Assembly (NCBI GenBank): GCA_030063045.1
Contig: JAQSEB010000147.1
Coordinates: 1,637,423-1,701,422 of the forward strand
Origin: Pratylenchus scribneri
Lineage: Eukaryota > Nematoda > Chromadorea > Rhabditida > Pratylenchidae
Reading direction: 5' to 3'
Length of the DNA stretch: 64,000 nucleotides
Part shown: piece by piece, positions 10,242 through 25,200 of the stretch
Position numbering within the stretch: the first letter of the stretch is position 1
How the letters are laid out: every line of letters starts with the position of its first letter
Position numbers and translations under genes: made by a program
The notes under the pieces: model-generated
What the model saw: the letters and a program-made list of their open reading frames with translations, nothing else
What the model was told of the DNA's origin: nothing
The model's database searches: none

Positions 10242-13200
10242 ATGGGGAAAAAAAGAATAGTGCAAAAAAGAAGATTTTCTTCAAGAAGGTTATTATTTGA
10301 ACAAAACGAAGACAACATTGTTCATGAACCAAAAACGAGCCGAAGAGAAAACGATGAAGAAATTATTGAAATACTTGAAGACAAGCAAAATGAAGAAAAC
10401 ATTGCAATTATCGAAATTGATGATGTAAATGCAAACATCCCAGCTTCATCAGCTAATAATGCTGCTTTGATCGATACAATAGATAGTCTACTTTGTACGA
10501 CAAATTTTATATTAATACAGGTTTGCGGTTTTGCTTTATTTTAGAAATAAATCATGAATTATTCAATTCAGGGTCCATTTGGTTGCGGAAAAACACATTC
10601 AGCTCAAATTTTGAGTGAGAGACGAGGTTTACCATTGCATTCACTGCAAATAAATGATCAGTATGACTCCAAGGTTAGCTTTTATTTAGTCGATATTATA
10701 TAAAATATCCAACTGGATTTAGATTTTATATGGAAGCTATATTTGCACTGAAGTACCCGGTGAATTCGTTTGGCAGGAATCAAAGTTTTCCAAGGTTAAA
10801 TCAATATTCTATTATCATTTTAATAGTTAAAATTTAGTGCATAAAAAAGCCCGGCATAATTTTGCTGGAAAATATTGACCATGGCGGATCCGAATTGACT
10901 TCAACAATAATTTCCCTTGTTGAGAATGGCCAAGTGAATTTACCAAATGGGAAAGCCATTTCAATACACAAAGAATGCCAAATTATTGCAACAATTTCAT
11001 TGGACGAGAGCTATGACCTATCAAAAATTCCACTTCAACTCCGTGAATATCCATACACAGTGAAAATGGCCGAACTTGGCGAACCTGAGCTGAACGCAAT
11101 AATTGCCGAATCAATGCCACGGCTGAATGCAATGAGAGAGAAGCTTATACGAATGTTTTTTGATGTCAGAGAACACATTAGGGCCCACAAAGTATCGATC
11201 GATCGTTCATTAAATGCCAAAGATTTGTTTCGAGCCGCGAAGAGACTTCAAAAAATGAAAGATTTACAAGACAGCAAATTGATTTTAATGGAACTTTTGG
11301 ATGTTTGGGCAATGCATTTAACCAATCAAGAGTTGAGGAGAAGAATTGGGACAATAATTGCGGAGACACTTTCATTGGCGGATGGCGAATTAAATTATTT
11401 GATGAATGTTAGGCAGCCAGAAATCACTTCAATCGATAATAAAATTGGCTTTGGACGTTCACAATTAAGCAGAAAATTGAAAGGACCAAAGTAAATTTAT
11501 TAAATTTAATTATTCTAATTCAAATTTTAAGCCATTCTTTGCCAAATTTTGTGCTAACCCTTGACACCCGGCAATTGATCGAACGAATCGCGGTTTGTGT
11601 TAAACAAGGCCCGCATGAGCCAATTTTGCTGACCGGAGAGACCGGCGTTGGCAAAACAAGTGCAATCCAATATTTGGCCAGCGCAGTGAATGTGCCATTA
11701 CGGGTGGTGAATTTGAACCATGATTCGGAGTTTACGGATTTGATTGGAGGGTAATTAATATTTTAAGGAGGGGAGCTGATCAAGTTGGCGCCTTTTAAAA
11801 TAACTCATCAAGGTTTGATCAAATTTTGATGATTTTGTTATCAAATTAAAGAGAAGACTTTTGGCTATTAAATAATGTTAATTTTATTCAAATTGCTTCA
11901 GAATTGGTGGCGTTATGCCCGAAAAACCACCAAAAATTTTGATGATTCAGATAAAGTCATTTTGAGTGGTTTTTTGGGCTTAACCAACTCCATCAAATCC
12001 GAACCAATTCGAATATAATTAGTATCATTTGATAGCAAAAAGTCTGCTCTTTGATTTGATAATAAAAATCCTTAAAATTGGTTGTGAGGAACCGGTGACC
12101 TTTAGAATTGAATATTCGGGGACTGCGGACCTTAAGATTGAATATTCAGGGACCGCGGGCCTTAAGAATTCTGGGACAGCGGGCCTTAAGACTGATTATT
12201 AAGAAACCGGTTCAGACCTTGATGAGTTTATAAACGGGGCCAAGTTGGTTCTTTTCGTACACATATTTTAATAATACTTTTAAGATATAAACCAACATCA
12301 CCAACAAATATTTTGCGTCCATTGGCCGATGATTACTTCAAATTATTCAAAAAATTATTTGGTGAGAAGAAAAATGCAAAATTCTTGGAAAATTTGAATG
12401 TAAGTTTTGACTCAAAATAATCAATAATTTGTTTAATTTATTTAAAGAAATGTTTCAATGCCCAACGTTTCGGTGATTTTATTCAATTGCTAATCAAATC
12501 CACTCAAAGTATTCTACGAAAATATCCAAATCAATCAAAATGGATGGATTTGTTGCAACGGGCACGAAAATTGGCCCGATGTTTTGGCCAAGGAGACCAA
12601 TGGAAACGACGCCTTCTCTTCTCATATGTCAAGGGGATTGTGACTGAGGCAGCCGAAAATGGCCATTGGCTTTTGGTGGATGAAATCAATTTGGCCTCCG
12701 CCGAATGTTTGGATGTATTTATGGAATTGCTGGAACCAACAAACCAATCACAAATTCATTCGGATTTTCGCTTTTTTGCCTGTATGAATCATGCTACGGA
12801 CATTGGAAAGCGATCATTGCCCAGCGGAATTCGCTCAAAATTCACCGAATTTTATGTGGCCGAAATAACCAATCCGGACCAATTGCGCATTTTAATCAAA
12901 GGCCAATTTCCAACATTAAAAACGGAATTAGTCGAGAGCATTTTGAATTTTTATTTGGAAATTTGCGCTCAATTTCCTGGAAAATTCAGGTTTTATAATA
13001 ATTTTTATATTAAAAAAATTTTTTTTAGTCTTCGAACTTTGAGTCGAACAATTTCCATCGCTTCGGACCAATTATTTTCATGCCAGCGGACTTGCCTCGT
13101 TCACGGATGCAAAATTGCATTCTCCAGTCAACTTGGTGCCCAACAACGCATTCAAATGAATAAATTGGTGGGAAAACATTTTAACTTGAGCAGCAATTTT

Positions 13201-16200
13201 AAATTTCCAACAATTTGCTCAAAACAAATTGACAGCTCTAAATTTATGTTTGTTATTTTTAATGTCTAATAAATATTATATTATATTCAGTTTGATCGAG
13301 AATAATGCAATCCAATGTGGGAATGAATTAATTTTGGGCAAAGATGACAATTATATTTTCACGCCTTCCGTCCGGACCAACATGGCCTTTTTGGCGAGCA
13401 TTGTTTCAACCGGTAAATTTCCTATTTTGATGGAAGGCGAAACATCGGCTGGCAAAACTTCACTGATTATTCAATTGGCCAAAATGAGTGGAAATCGATG
13501 CTATCGAATCAATAATCATGAACATATTGATATTCAGGTAAAAAATAATTGTTAAATAAAACTTTCCGGAACAAAACCGGAAAGAAAAATAAACTTTACG
13601 GAACAACCCGACAAAATTTAAAACTTTCCGGAACAATACCGGAAAGGAAAAATGAAAAATAAACTTATCGGATCAACCGGAACAAAAAATAAAATAATAA
13701 TTAATTAAATTTTAAAATTAATATTTATAGGAATATATTGGCAATTATGCACCGGATGCCGAAGGCCGTCTCCAATTTGTTGAAGGCATTTTATTGCGAG
13801 CGGTCAGAAACGGGGATTGGATTATTTTGGATGAGCTGAATTTGGCGCCTAGCTCCGTTTTGGAGGCATTGAATCGAGTAAGTAATTTTTCGGTTTAATT
13901 TTTTGATAATATTTAATTTTTATAGTTGCTTGATGATAACCGAGAATTGTATGTACATGAGCTGAACACAACAATCAAAGCTCATCCTCGATTCCAATTA
14001 TTCGCCACACAAAATCCGGTCGGCACTTATTCCGGGCGAAAACGTCTCTCACGTGCATTCCTCAATCGATTCATTGTGATCCAATGCGATAGTTTGCCGT
14101 TTGATGAATTACCCGAAATTGTGCACAAAAGATGTGGGATTGCCCCCATACAAGCCGATTTAATGGTTAATGTGCTGAGGGAATTAAAAGCGCAACGGAC
14201 CATTTCGGGAATGTTCACTTTTTCGGAAGGGCTGATGACATTGAGGTTTTTATTAGTTTAAATTAAACTAAAAATATGGGTATAATATAAATGTCGAAAG
14301 TGCAATTGTTCGGAAGTTTATCCTCAGAACATAAACCTTTTATATATATTCAATCGAAAATTCTTGATCAAGATGCATCATTTGATTATGTTTAGTTTGG
14401 TTTAACCAATTCTAAACTTATTTTGAACCAAAAACCAATTTTTGAACTAAAAACCAAACCGGTTTAAACGGTTTAATACCCTTAATCCTTTAATTTTGAA
14501 ACCAAACCATGACAAATTCTATACCATTCGATGCGCCTAAATAAATATTTTTGAATTTAGTATAAACTATAAATAACTAAAGACTAAACCATTTCAATTA
14601 TGTTTGTATTCTTTTTCGGCAAATTTCCGATTTTTAATTTAATAATTTAAAAAAATTGTTTTTTAATTGCAGAGATCTATTTCGCTGGGGCAATAGAGTG
14701 GCTTCATTGGACCAAATCGATGACTGGCGCCAATCAATTGTTGATCAAGGCTATTTTGTGTTGGCCGCCCGGTGCAGAACAAAACAGGATGAATCCATCA
14801 TTGTGGAGGTTTTGGAAAGGCAATTGAACCGAAAAATCCAAATTGACCAATTATTCAATGCGGAATCAATTTATTTGCCCAAAATCGAATTACCTAAAAA
14901 TATTGTGCCAACCAAGCAATTGAGAAGAATTCTAATTCTTTGTTCCGAGGCGTGGAAATGCAATGAACCAGTTCTATTGGTTGGCGAAACTGGCTGTGGC
15001 AAAACGACAGCTGTTCATTTATTTGTATGCTTTTAACATTTTATTTAACAATAATTAATATTGGATAATATTTGATATATCAAAAAACAAAGATTTGATA
15101 AAAGAAAAATATTGAAATTGGTTAAAAAGAATATTTAAAGCCGAATTATATAGGTTTAAGGTTTTGTCCAACACACAAATCTTAGGTCATCCATTATTTA
15201 GTGCTCGTCAAGACACATTAAAAATGGTTGATAAATTTTAATGATTTGATTTGGTTAAAAATTAAAGGGCTTACATCTCAAAAGTAATTTAAAATTCGTT
15301 AAACCCAAACCCAAGCAAAACCTAATCAAATGAAGTATTTTGCGCGAGATCAATCGATTGAATATAAGATCTATGTGTCTAGGATTAACGCCTGAACCAT
15401 TAAAATCTATTCGACATTTTCAATACTTTTTAAACAATGCAATTTTAGTATTTTTCCACAAAATAAATATCTTTATTTTTATAGGGCTCAATCCTGTCCA
15501 TCAATTGCCATGAGAAAACGGACGCCTCCGATTTGTTGGGCAGCATTCGTCCGATTACAAATGGTGGCGGTTTCAAATGGCAAGATGGCATTGTGCTGCA
15601 AGCAATGCGACAAGGCCAACGCCTGCTCATTGATGAAATTTCATTGGCACCCGATTCCGTACTTGAACGCCTCAATTCATTGTTGGAACCGCAACGAACA
15701 ATTTTGTTGACCGATCCGGGCGCCGTTTCCAACAGCAGCAACAATTTTGAGGAGGGAGGAATTGTTTCGGCTGCCGATGAATTTCAATTGGTGGCCACAA
15801 TGAATCCTGGGAATGATCATGGAAAAAAGGAGGTTAAATACATATTTAAAATTCTTAAAATTTTGGTCTCGGAAAAAATTTAAAATTTTTTTTAAGTTTT
15901 GATACCAAATAATTCTCAACTTTTACCATGAAAATTTTTAAATGGCATAAATTAGGACAAATAAAATTGAGCGAACGTATATTCGTTAGTCAAATGGATA
16001 ATGGTATCCCAAGAGAGTAGATTGGCTAGAGTTCGAAACCCGCGAGGAGCAAATAATTTTTTAATTGTCTTTTTAATATTTTTTAAATTATTGACTAATT
16101 TCCACAAAATTTTTAACTAATATTTAAGTCAATCTGCAGCTGCAGCTTGATGAGAGTGAATCGAATAGTTTTGCACCTAAAATCCCCTCGAAAAAAAAAT

Positions 16201-19200
16201 TTCGTAAAATTAAAAATAATAATTGGAGAACACAATTCCGAAGAATTACCTAAATTTATTTTAAAATTCAAACATAAATCTTTATTTTTAGCTCTCCAAA
16301 GCACTTCGAAATCGTTTCACCGAAATTTGGTGTCCACAAGAAAATGATCGAATCGATTTGTTGGAAATTCTGAGGAAACGACTTCTCAACAATGACAAAA
16401 ATGGAAAATTAATGGAAAATGATGCACAGAAAGTGGCACAATTTTTGATTGAATTCAGCGAATTTTTTGCCAGGGAATTCAATGAAATTTTGAGGTTTTT
16501 ATTTGAAAAATAATTAAAATAAAATTTCATGAAATTTAAAGATTTATTCCATCAACCCGAGATTTAGTTGGATTGGCTGAATTATTTATGGAATTTTACA
16601 ATTTCCAAATTGAATTATTGCCCGCACTTTATCATTCAATTGAAACAAATTTGTTGGATGCAATCGAAGTTATTCCATCAAAAATGGCCATTGATCGGCA
16701 CAAAATGATTGAAAAATGCCGAAAACAAGTAAATTTGAATTTTTAATTTAATTATTTTCTATTTTTCAGTTTCAAATTTTGGCCAATCAGCTATTCCTTA
16801 ATTTTACCCAAAATTTCATGGAAATAGCGGAAAATAACATATTATTGGCCGAAAATGCCATTTCAATTGGTCCATTCAAAATTCAATGCACTTCATCGGT
16901 TACAAATTCGCCCAAATTTCCTCAATCATTTTCATTGAATGCGCCAACAACTCGCAAAAATGCCCTTCGTGTTGCCCGTGCCCTTTATTCCAGCAAGCCG
17001 GTGATGTTGGAAGGAAGTCCGGGGGCGGGAAAATCCTCTTTAATTATGGCAATTGCGGCCGCCTCCAACCATAAATTGGTCCGGTTGAACCTCTCAGAAC
17101 AAACAGTAAATTTAATTTTTAGTTAATTTTTAAAATTATTTTTTAGGATTTATACGATTTATTTGGCACCGACATTCCCGTGGTTGGTCCCGACGGTTCT
17201 ACCCCATCATTTGCTTGGCGAGATGGACCAGTGTTGAAGGCAATAAAGGAAGGAAGTTGGATTCTCTTAGATGAGGTTAATAAAATAAAATATTTTAAAA
17301 GAAAAATTGCCGAAAAAATATTGAAAATGGCTGAAAAAAATTGCAGCGGTTTAAATGGTTCATCAGTTTATCATAGACAACTCCAAAACCTTATAACCAA
17401 TCGATAAATCTCTCCCTTCGAATGGCTTGCTTATTAGATTTAACCAATTTAGAACCCAAAATTTAAAATCGGTTCAAACGGTTTAATACCATTTATTTTT
17501 GAAACACATTATTTTATATCGATTTTCTGCTAACAAGATATTGATTTTATACTAAAAACACTAAGATGGTTTAGACGGTTTAATATACTTATTTTTTATC
17601 AAACCATGACAAATAATTTAAGGATATGAATCGACGCTTCTTGGCTAGTCTATCCAATGTAAATAGTTTGGGTTGGGTGTTGGGTCCGATTAAATATTAA
17701 AACAATTAATAATCTTTTTTTCGCCTTTTTCAATGTTTATTACCAAATTAAATTAAATAAAAAACATTTTAAACCAATTTATTTAGATGAATTTGGCCTC
17801 TCAATCAGTGCTTGAAGGCCTGAATTCCTGTTTCGATTTTCGCAAGAATATTTTCATCGCTGAATTGAACAAAACCTTCGATGTGAACATTGAAAAATGC
17901 AGATTTTTTGCATGCCAAAATCCACATTCCCAAGGAAGCGGTCGTCGTGCACTGCCAAAATCATTTTTGAATCGATTTATTTCGGTTTAATTTTTAATTA
18001 ATTTTTTTCAAAAATTTTTAAAAAATTTTTTACAGATTTTCATTGAGGAAATGACCGATGCGGATTTTATTTATATTCTCTGTGAATTTAGTCGAAACCG
18101 TCAAGCACCATATTTTACGGATGAATTAATTTCAAAAATGGTTTTGGTCAACAAAATGTGCCAACAGAGAATACAAAACAGCAGTTGGGCACTCCAAAAT
18201 GGGGGGCCATTTGAATTCAATTTGCGCGATTTATTCCGATGGGTTGAGGCAATTGAGAAGGTTCACATAGAAAATTATTTTAATTATTTAATATATTTAA
18301 TTAATAAATATTTAGTTCAATGGGAATATCCATTTTGGATTTGAACTGATTTATTTGAATCGTTTGAAGAGCAATGTGGCCAGAGAAAAGGTTAAAATAA
18401 TTTAATATTTTATTTTTATTTTTTATTGGTTCAACCAAAATTATAAATTACTATAAGCAAATCTCAAATTACTTATTATACTAAAAATCCACATAGAAAA
18501 TTCCTGATAGCACTAGCGCCTTCCCTACCTTGGTTTTGTTTTTGTTCAATTTTATGTGAAATGTAATTAAAATTCATAAAAAAAAGTAGCCGATCAAGCC
18601 AGAAAAAAATACATTCCTATGAGCGGGATCGAACCAGAGAGCTAAATTTTGCAGAAACGGATGAGTTTCCAATTGGGCCAAAAATTTACAAAAATTTTTT
18701 TGGTAAAATTTCCTTTTAAAAGTTGTTAGCTGATGGTATTTTGGGTATTGGATATTGGTTATAGGGATTTTGGAAGTTGACATTTGGAAATAAATTCAGT
18801 TCAATTATTTTAATTTTTATTCAATTTAAAGGTAATTGATGAGATTTTCAATTTGGTATTTGTGGACAATAAATGGACGCCAAGTTTGCCATTAATTCAT
18901 TTGGTGCGCGATGAACAAGTTCTTTCGATTGGGAATGTCAAAATAAATATGCCAAGCAATTCACAACAAATTACAATTCAAAATGAAAACAATAATCATT
19001 TTCTAATGTCAACTCAAATGGATTTATTGGAAAAATTGGCCGCTTGTGCCCAAGCAAATTGGCTTGTACTATTGATTGGCCCCTCACATGCAGGGAAACG
19101 ATCAACTTTGAGGATATTGGCCGAATTATGTGGGCAACAAATTGAACGAATGCAATTGAATTCGGGCACAGATGCCCTTGACCTATTGGGCTCATTTGAA

Positions 19201-22200
19201 CAAGTTTTTTACTTTTCTTTAAAAATACAATAAATTAAAAATTGTAATTTAAAAAAGAATTTTAATTCGAACAAAAAAACCTTAAAAAGGTAAAAAATTT
19301 CAGAAATCCTAGGCCTAACTTTAAATCTTATATCAATTCTCAATTTATATTGATTGATCAATAAAATTATATCGTTTTAATGATTTGGTTTAATTTTTAA
19401 ACCAATTTTAAATTAGTTTTAAACCAAAAATGTAGACGATACAAATGGTTTAATACCCTTAATTTTTGACTCAAACCACAACAAATTATACCAATTAGTG
19501 CTTCTTGACGAAAATTTTATGGTTTTGAGGTCTAAAATATAATTTTTAACCATAAAATCATTGAGCCATTTTCAATAATTTTTTCCGTCAAATTAAATTC
19601 TCATAATTTTTCTATATTAAAAAAAGAAGTAATTAACAAAATAAATTTATTCAGATTGCCATTGAAACAATTGATGAAGATGAAGAAAATTCGAGTGAAA
19701 ATAATTCAAATTCAATGAGCAAAACAAAAAGCAATATTCGATTTGAATGGGTGGACAGTGTTTTTCTTCGAGCCTTCCGAGATGGCCATTGGCTTTTGGT
19801 GGAGGATGTGAATTGTTGCAATTCCGCAGTGCTCGATTGCTTGAATTCATGCTTGGAGAGTGCGGATGGTGAATTGGTGTTACCGGTGAATGAGATCAAA
19901 ACAATTAGACGACATCCAAATTTCAGGTTATTTAAACATATTCAATAAAATAATGAATGATATTTAATTAATTAAATTAAATTTATGAGAAAAGTACATA
20001 ATACTAAATTGTTTAAGTTTAAGAAGTTAAAACCAATAGCCAAAAATAATTAAGTTAAATGATTCATCCTTACTTTATTGGTGAATGGTGACATGTTAAA
20101 TTCTGCGAATAAATATTTCCCTAAAAATAATCACTGCAATTTTAGACTATTTTTCACAATGAACCCAAAAAATGGCCAATTGTCACGGTCAATGCGCAAC
20201 AGAGCAGTTGAAATTCAATTTTGCGCTGAACAAAATTCAAGCTCACTTTGGAGTCGGAACATTTTCGACACAATCACCACCGTATTTGGGACAAGTCCAA
20301 ACGAAACAATGGCAGAACTAACCTGTCCGGAAACCCATCTTTTGCTTCAAAAATTGCAAATCATTTTGAGCCAAATATCAACTCAAACACTTTTGAATTC
20401 CGCCGCATTGATGCATGCCAAAATGAAATGGAAAGAGCCAATTAGCACGGAAAGTGGTTTTCAAGGAGCTTTGAATGTGCTACTCACATTTCTTGAACGA
20501 AATGGTAAATTTTATTTTAATAATATTTAATTAAATTTTTATTTTAAGTTAATGGCCAAACAATCGGTGATGATCAAATTAAACCATTGATGAACATTGT
20601 TGAAATAGTGCCGACTGAATTTCCGCCTTTAACTCGTTTACCGGCACCAAATTTTGGCCAAACATTTGTCGAATGTAAGAAAATCTTTAATTTAATTTAA
20701 TCAAAATACAGTATTCAAAATTATATATCCGGATTTAAAAATTTATTCCAAATCAAAAATTATTAAATTCTTTCAAATAAAATTGCTTTTTAATTTTTCA
20801 GTTGCCAAACAATTATTCGGCTATTATGAACGATGTTTCAAAGAAGTTTCCAACAATTTATTCGATGATCATTCTTTGTCCATTGTCTGCACACAACTTG
20901 CAGAGGGAATGAAAGAATTCATCCAAAAACAATGCAAATATGATTCAATTAAAATTGACAATTTATTGGAGGACACATTCCCCGAATTACGAAATGCCAG
21001 CCTCCTTTGGCGACAATTAAGTGAGAAGGCATCAAATGAATCGGATGAAGGCCAATCCTATTTGAATGCATTGAGAAGCAATTTAATTTGCAAACCATTC
21101 AAAAAACAACCACAAATCAAACAATTTGCCAAGAAATGGAGAGAAGAGAATGAATTTATTTGCTACAAAAATGAGGATAAAACAACAACACTGTTTGGAC
21201 CATTAAAAGAGCATTTATCCAAATTGTTTCATTTATTTGCTTTTATTTTTGGCCAACAACAAACTTCGGCTTCAAGTCTAATTCAATGGAAAGAACCGTC
21301 GGAAGAAACAATGCAACAATTTACCTTTTTACAAATAATGAGCACCAGAATTGGAAGAATTTTCACAAATGAATTTGGGTTGGCAGAAACTGTGAGTTTA
21401 ATTAAATAATTAAAAAATATTTATTATTAAACACAACTAAATAAACAAACAAAAACACGAAATGTTTTTATGGATAAAATAAAAACACAAAATTTATTAA
21501 TTTTTTAATTTCCAGCAGCTCTATTCCCATTTGCATTGCAACTATTTGTCATTGGCAGCAAATAAACTTCTTTGGGGCCCACTTGGCTATAATAAAAACA
21601 TTTTGCGCGAAGTTCGAATTGGTCAATTACAAAATTGCCGGGAACAAATGGAGCAAACATTGGAATTATTTTGGAATTTGACATTTGCACAAAAGGGGAT
21701 AAAATCATCAACCGAGTGAGTTAATTACTAGTTAATAATGTTTAATATTTTTTTAGGAAAAATTGGCAATTTTGTCAAACCAAAATTATAAAAAACAATG
21801 CCATTGAAGGACATTTGAAAACATTTATCTTCAAAATATTGGATGCAATTGAATTGCTCACTCCACCCGAACATTTTGTTGATCCGTTCTATTTTGCTTT
21901 ACGTCAATCTACATTTTATGAATTTCGCATGGAAAAGTTGAATTTATATTTTCAAGCCCTCCAGCAATTTCTTCAATTGACTGTAATTAATAGTTTTAAT
22001 TTAATTAATTTCTAAGTTTATTATTTTTAAGATCTCAAAATGCTTTCATTTTGAGGGAATTTCAAATGCAATTTTGCAAATGCCTAATTGTTCCAATTTT
22101 TTAAAATTGCTGGCCAATGCATGGAATTCGACTGTTTCAATTTTGAATAAATTGACAAATGAAAATGAATTTGATGGCAAAATGTGGTGTGAAAATAATG

Positions 22201-25200
22201 ATGAAGATGGTCGAATTTATCGTGGAATTTGGCAACATGGCGAAGAAATGGCATATGAAAATGTGAGCATATAATAATTAATAAATATTTTTTAATTATT
22301 TTTAATTTTTTTAGAATTTCCAAAATTCCATTATTGTGCCATTAAGATGGTGCACAGCTCAATTGCGAGAATTATTCAATGGCTCAATTTATTTACAAAA
22401 TGTTGAAAATATCCGGGAAAGAGAGTAAATTAAATTCCTTTTTTAAATTAATTTTTGATTTTAAGTATTCAACTTTTTTCTGCACATTTGTCAAATATCA
22501 TTCACACAATTGATTCAATGATTGATCGAATTTGCAACATAAAAGCATCGTCCAATAATTCCCAATTAACATTGGCAATTTATCCTGAAATTATTGCGCC
22601 TTATTTGTTTCTTCTGAATTCATTAAAAATTGCCATAGCAGAATTTTTACAAGAAAAACAACAAAAATTGAAGGAAAATCATCAAATTATTCAGGTGAAA
22701 TTTTATCAGTTAAAATTATTTTTATATTTTTTAAATTTTATTTTCAGCCATTTCCTTTGAATTTATCCTCAACCAATTTGGATGATTTGCTAAATTGGAT
22801 TTTTCAACAGCAGCCAAAACTTTTACCACAACAAAAATTGCAAATTTGCCTCTGGGCATTCTCTACAAATTGTGATTTAAACAAACACCATAAAAAGACA
22901 TTTATTCAATGGCTAATTGATGAATGGGAAAATTGGCACGAAGAAAATGCCAAACAAAAGAAGGAACAATTTTTTGTCTTAAAGGCAAAAAAGTCGAACA
23001 AAAATGAAGAGGAAGAAGATGGGGAAATGGAAACGAATGAACAAGAAGATTATGAAGAACAACAAGTATAAAAAAAGAAATTTTTGGAATTATTTTATTT
23101 TTAATTTATAGATTCGATCATATTTGCCCGATTATAGTGAAGCAAATTTTGATGAAAATGAATTGGACAATGCAACATTTAATGGAGGACCAATGCATTT
23201 GAATGGGGATGAAATCAATTCAGCTTTACGTTCAATTTATTCCGCATTCATCGACAATCAACCAAACCCATCCAAAACCAAATTTCCATTCCTTTGTTTG
23301 ATGCAAATTATGGACCAATACAAAATTGAACATTCAACAGAAAATGCAATTGAGTCAAATTGTAAGTTATTATTATTTTACTTATTATTTTTGAATATAT
23401 TAATTAAATTAATTATTTATTTTTTGAATATTTTAATTTTTTGCAGTTGCTCATCTTTCATGTTTCGCTGAAATTCGCAACAATTTACTTCAATTTGATG
23501 GGAAAGAAGTGAATAAAATGAAAGGCACCTCACCAATATTGAATGTTTACAAAGAAAGTGATCCAGCCGCATTGATTCAATGTTTATCCGCATTAGGCCA
23601 CCTTCTTGATTCCGCCAATAGATTGCTAAATGAATTTCCCGAAAATGCCACTTTGCTTCATTTGAAAGAGGCCATAAATATTTACGCAAATAAAGCACCA
23701 GCGGATGCTCCATTGATGAAACATGCAGCCCAATTGGAGCGGATTTTAAGTAAGTTAAATTAATTTAACACGGAGAATAGGAAATTAATAAATTCCGGAA
23801 TTTACTAGTAGCTGAGCTAGAAAATTTTAGAAATCTCGAGTCTCGACTTCTATACTTCTTATGACATAAGAATGGGTTCACTTGACTCATCATAGCAGAT
23901 CAGATTTAGTCTATGAAATTTCAATTTTAAAACCGGTTTGAGCTTGTAGTGAAAAGTTGAACCGTTATTAAACCCAAACCGATTTTTGTTTACTAATTTT
24001 TGACTAAAATTTAACATTTAATACCAGTTTGAAATTGAAATTTCAAAGACTAAATTGACCATGCCTACTAGTCAAATGAGCCTATTCTCGAATCTCTTGG
24101 TCTTATAGTAGCCAACATTTCCAAAAATTTACTAGCCCAAACCAGGCATGACCACGGCTACGGCTAAGCCGCGGTTAGCCGCGGCTACGGGCGGCTAACG
24201 GTTACAAATTTTGAAAATTTGACGGCTAAAGGGCGGCTAACGGCTATAAACCCATAGCCGCGGTTAGCCGCGGGATAGCCGCCAACCACAAATTTTCTAT
24301 TTTTTAAAGAACTTTTCTTAAAATTCCCTCCATCAATATTTATTATTTTTTTAATTTACAAATTTTTGCCATATTTTAAAATTTTTGGTAAATAATTTAC
24401 AAATTTTTCCCAGCGGGATAATTTTTTGTCTTTTTTTCTTTTCTGGACTATTTTTTAAAAAATTTTTTGACCAAAAAAATTTTTTTCTAAAATACGGCTA
24501 ACCGCGGCTAGCCGCGGGCGGCTACGGCTATAAAATTTCAAAAAATATGCGGCTACGGGCGGCTACGGCTATGAAATAGCCACGGCTAAAACGGCTACGG
24601 CTACAGAAAAATTGTAGCCGTGGTCATGCCTGGCCCAAACATCTAGTAAATTCCAAAATTTACCAATTTTCAATATTTATTTTAACAACATATCTATTTT
24701 CATATTTTAATTAATTGTTTTTTGCAGCTCATGCCGAAGAGTGGGAATCCATTTCAGATAGGGCCCATTCCATCCGTGAACAAATGATTCCCCTCCAAAC
24801 CCTACTTCTTGGATGGAGACATCTTGAGGTGAAATGTTGGAATGAGCTGGTCAAACATGTCCAACAGGATTGTGCCCAATTGACTGTGCTAGTCAGTTTT
24901 CCATTGTTCAAAGTTGCCATCGAATATGGTAAAATATTATTAATATGGGAAATTTGGATCAACCTAGAAGAACTATAACCCAGAAGATATAATCCGAAAA
25001 ACCTATACCAAAATATCTAAACTAAAACCCATTTTTTCAGGAATTGAATTTAGTTTAGGATTTAGGCTTTGATTAGAGTTAGAGGTTAGAACTTAAGTAT
25101 CAAAACATGGAAAAATTACAAAAGTTAAAGTTAAATGCTTTCAGCGGGAAAAAACATTTCATCTAGTAGACTTTTAATTTTAGTCAAAGATATTTTCAAA

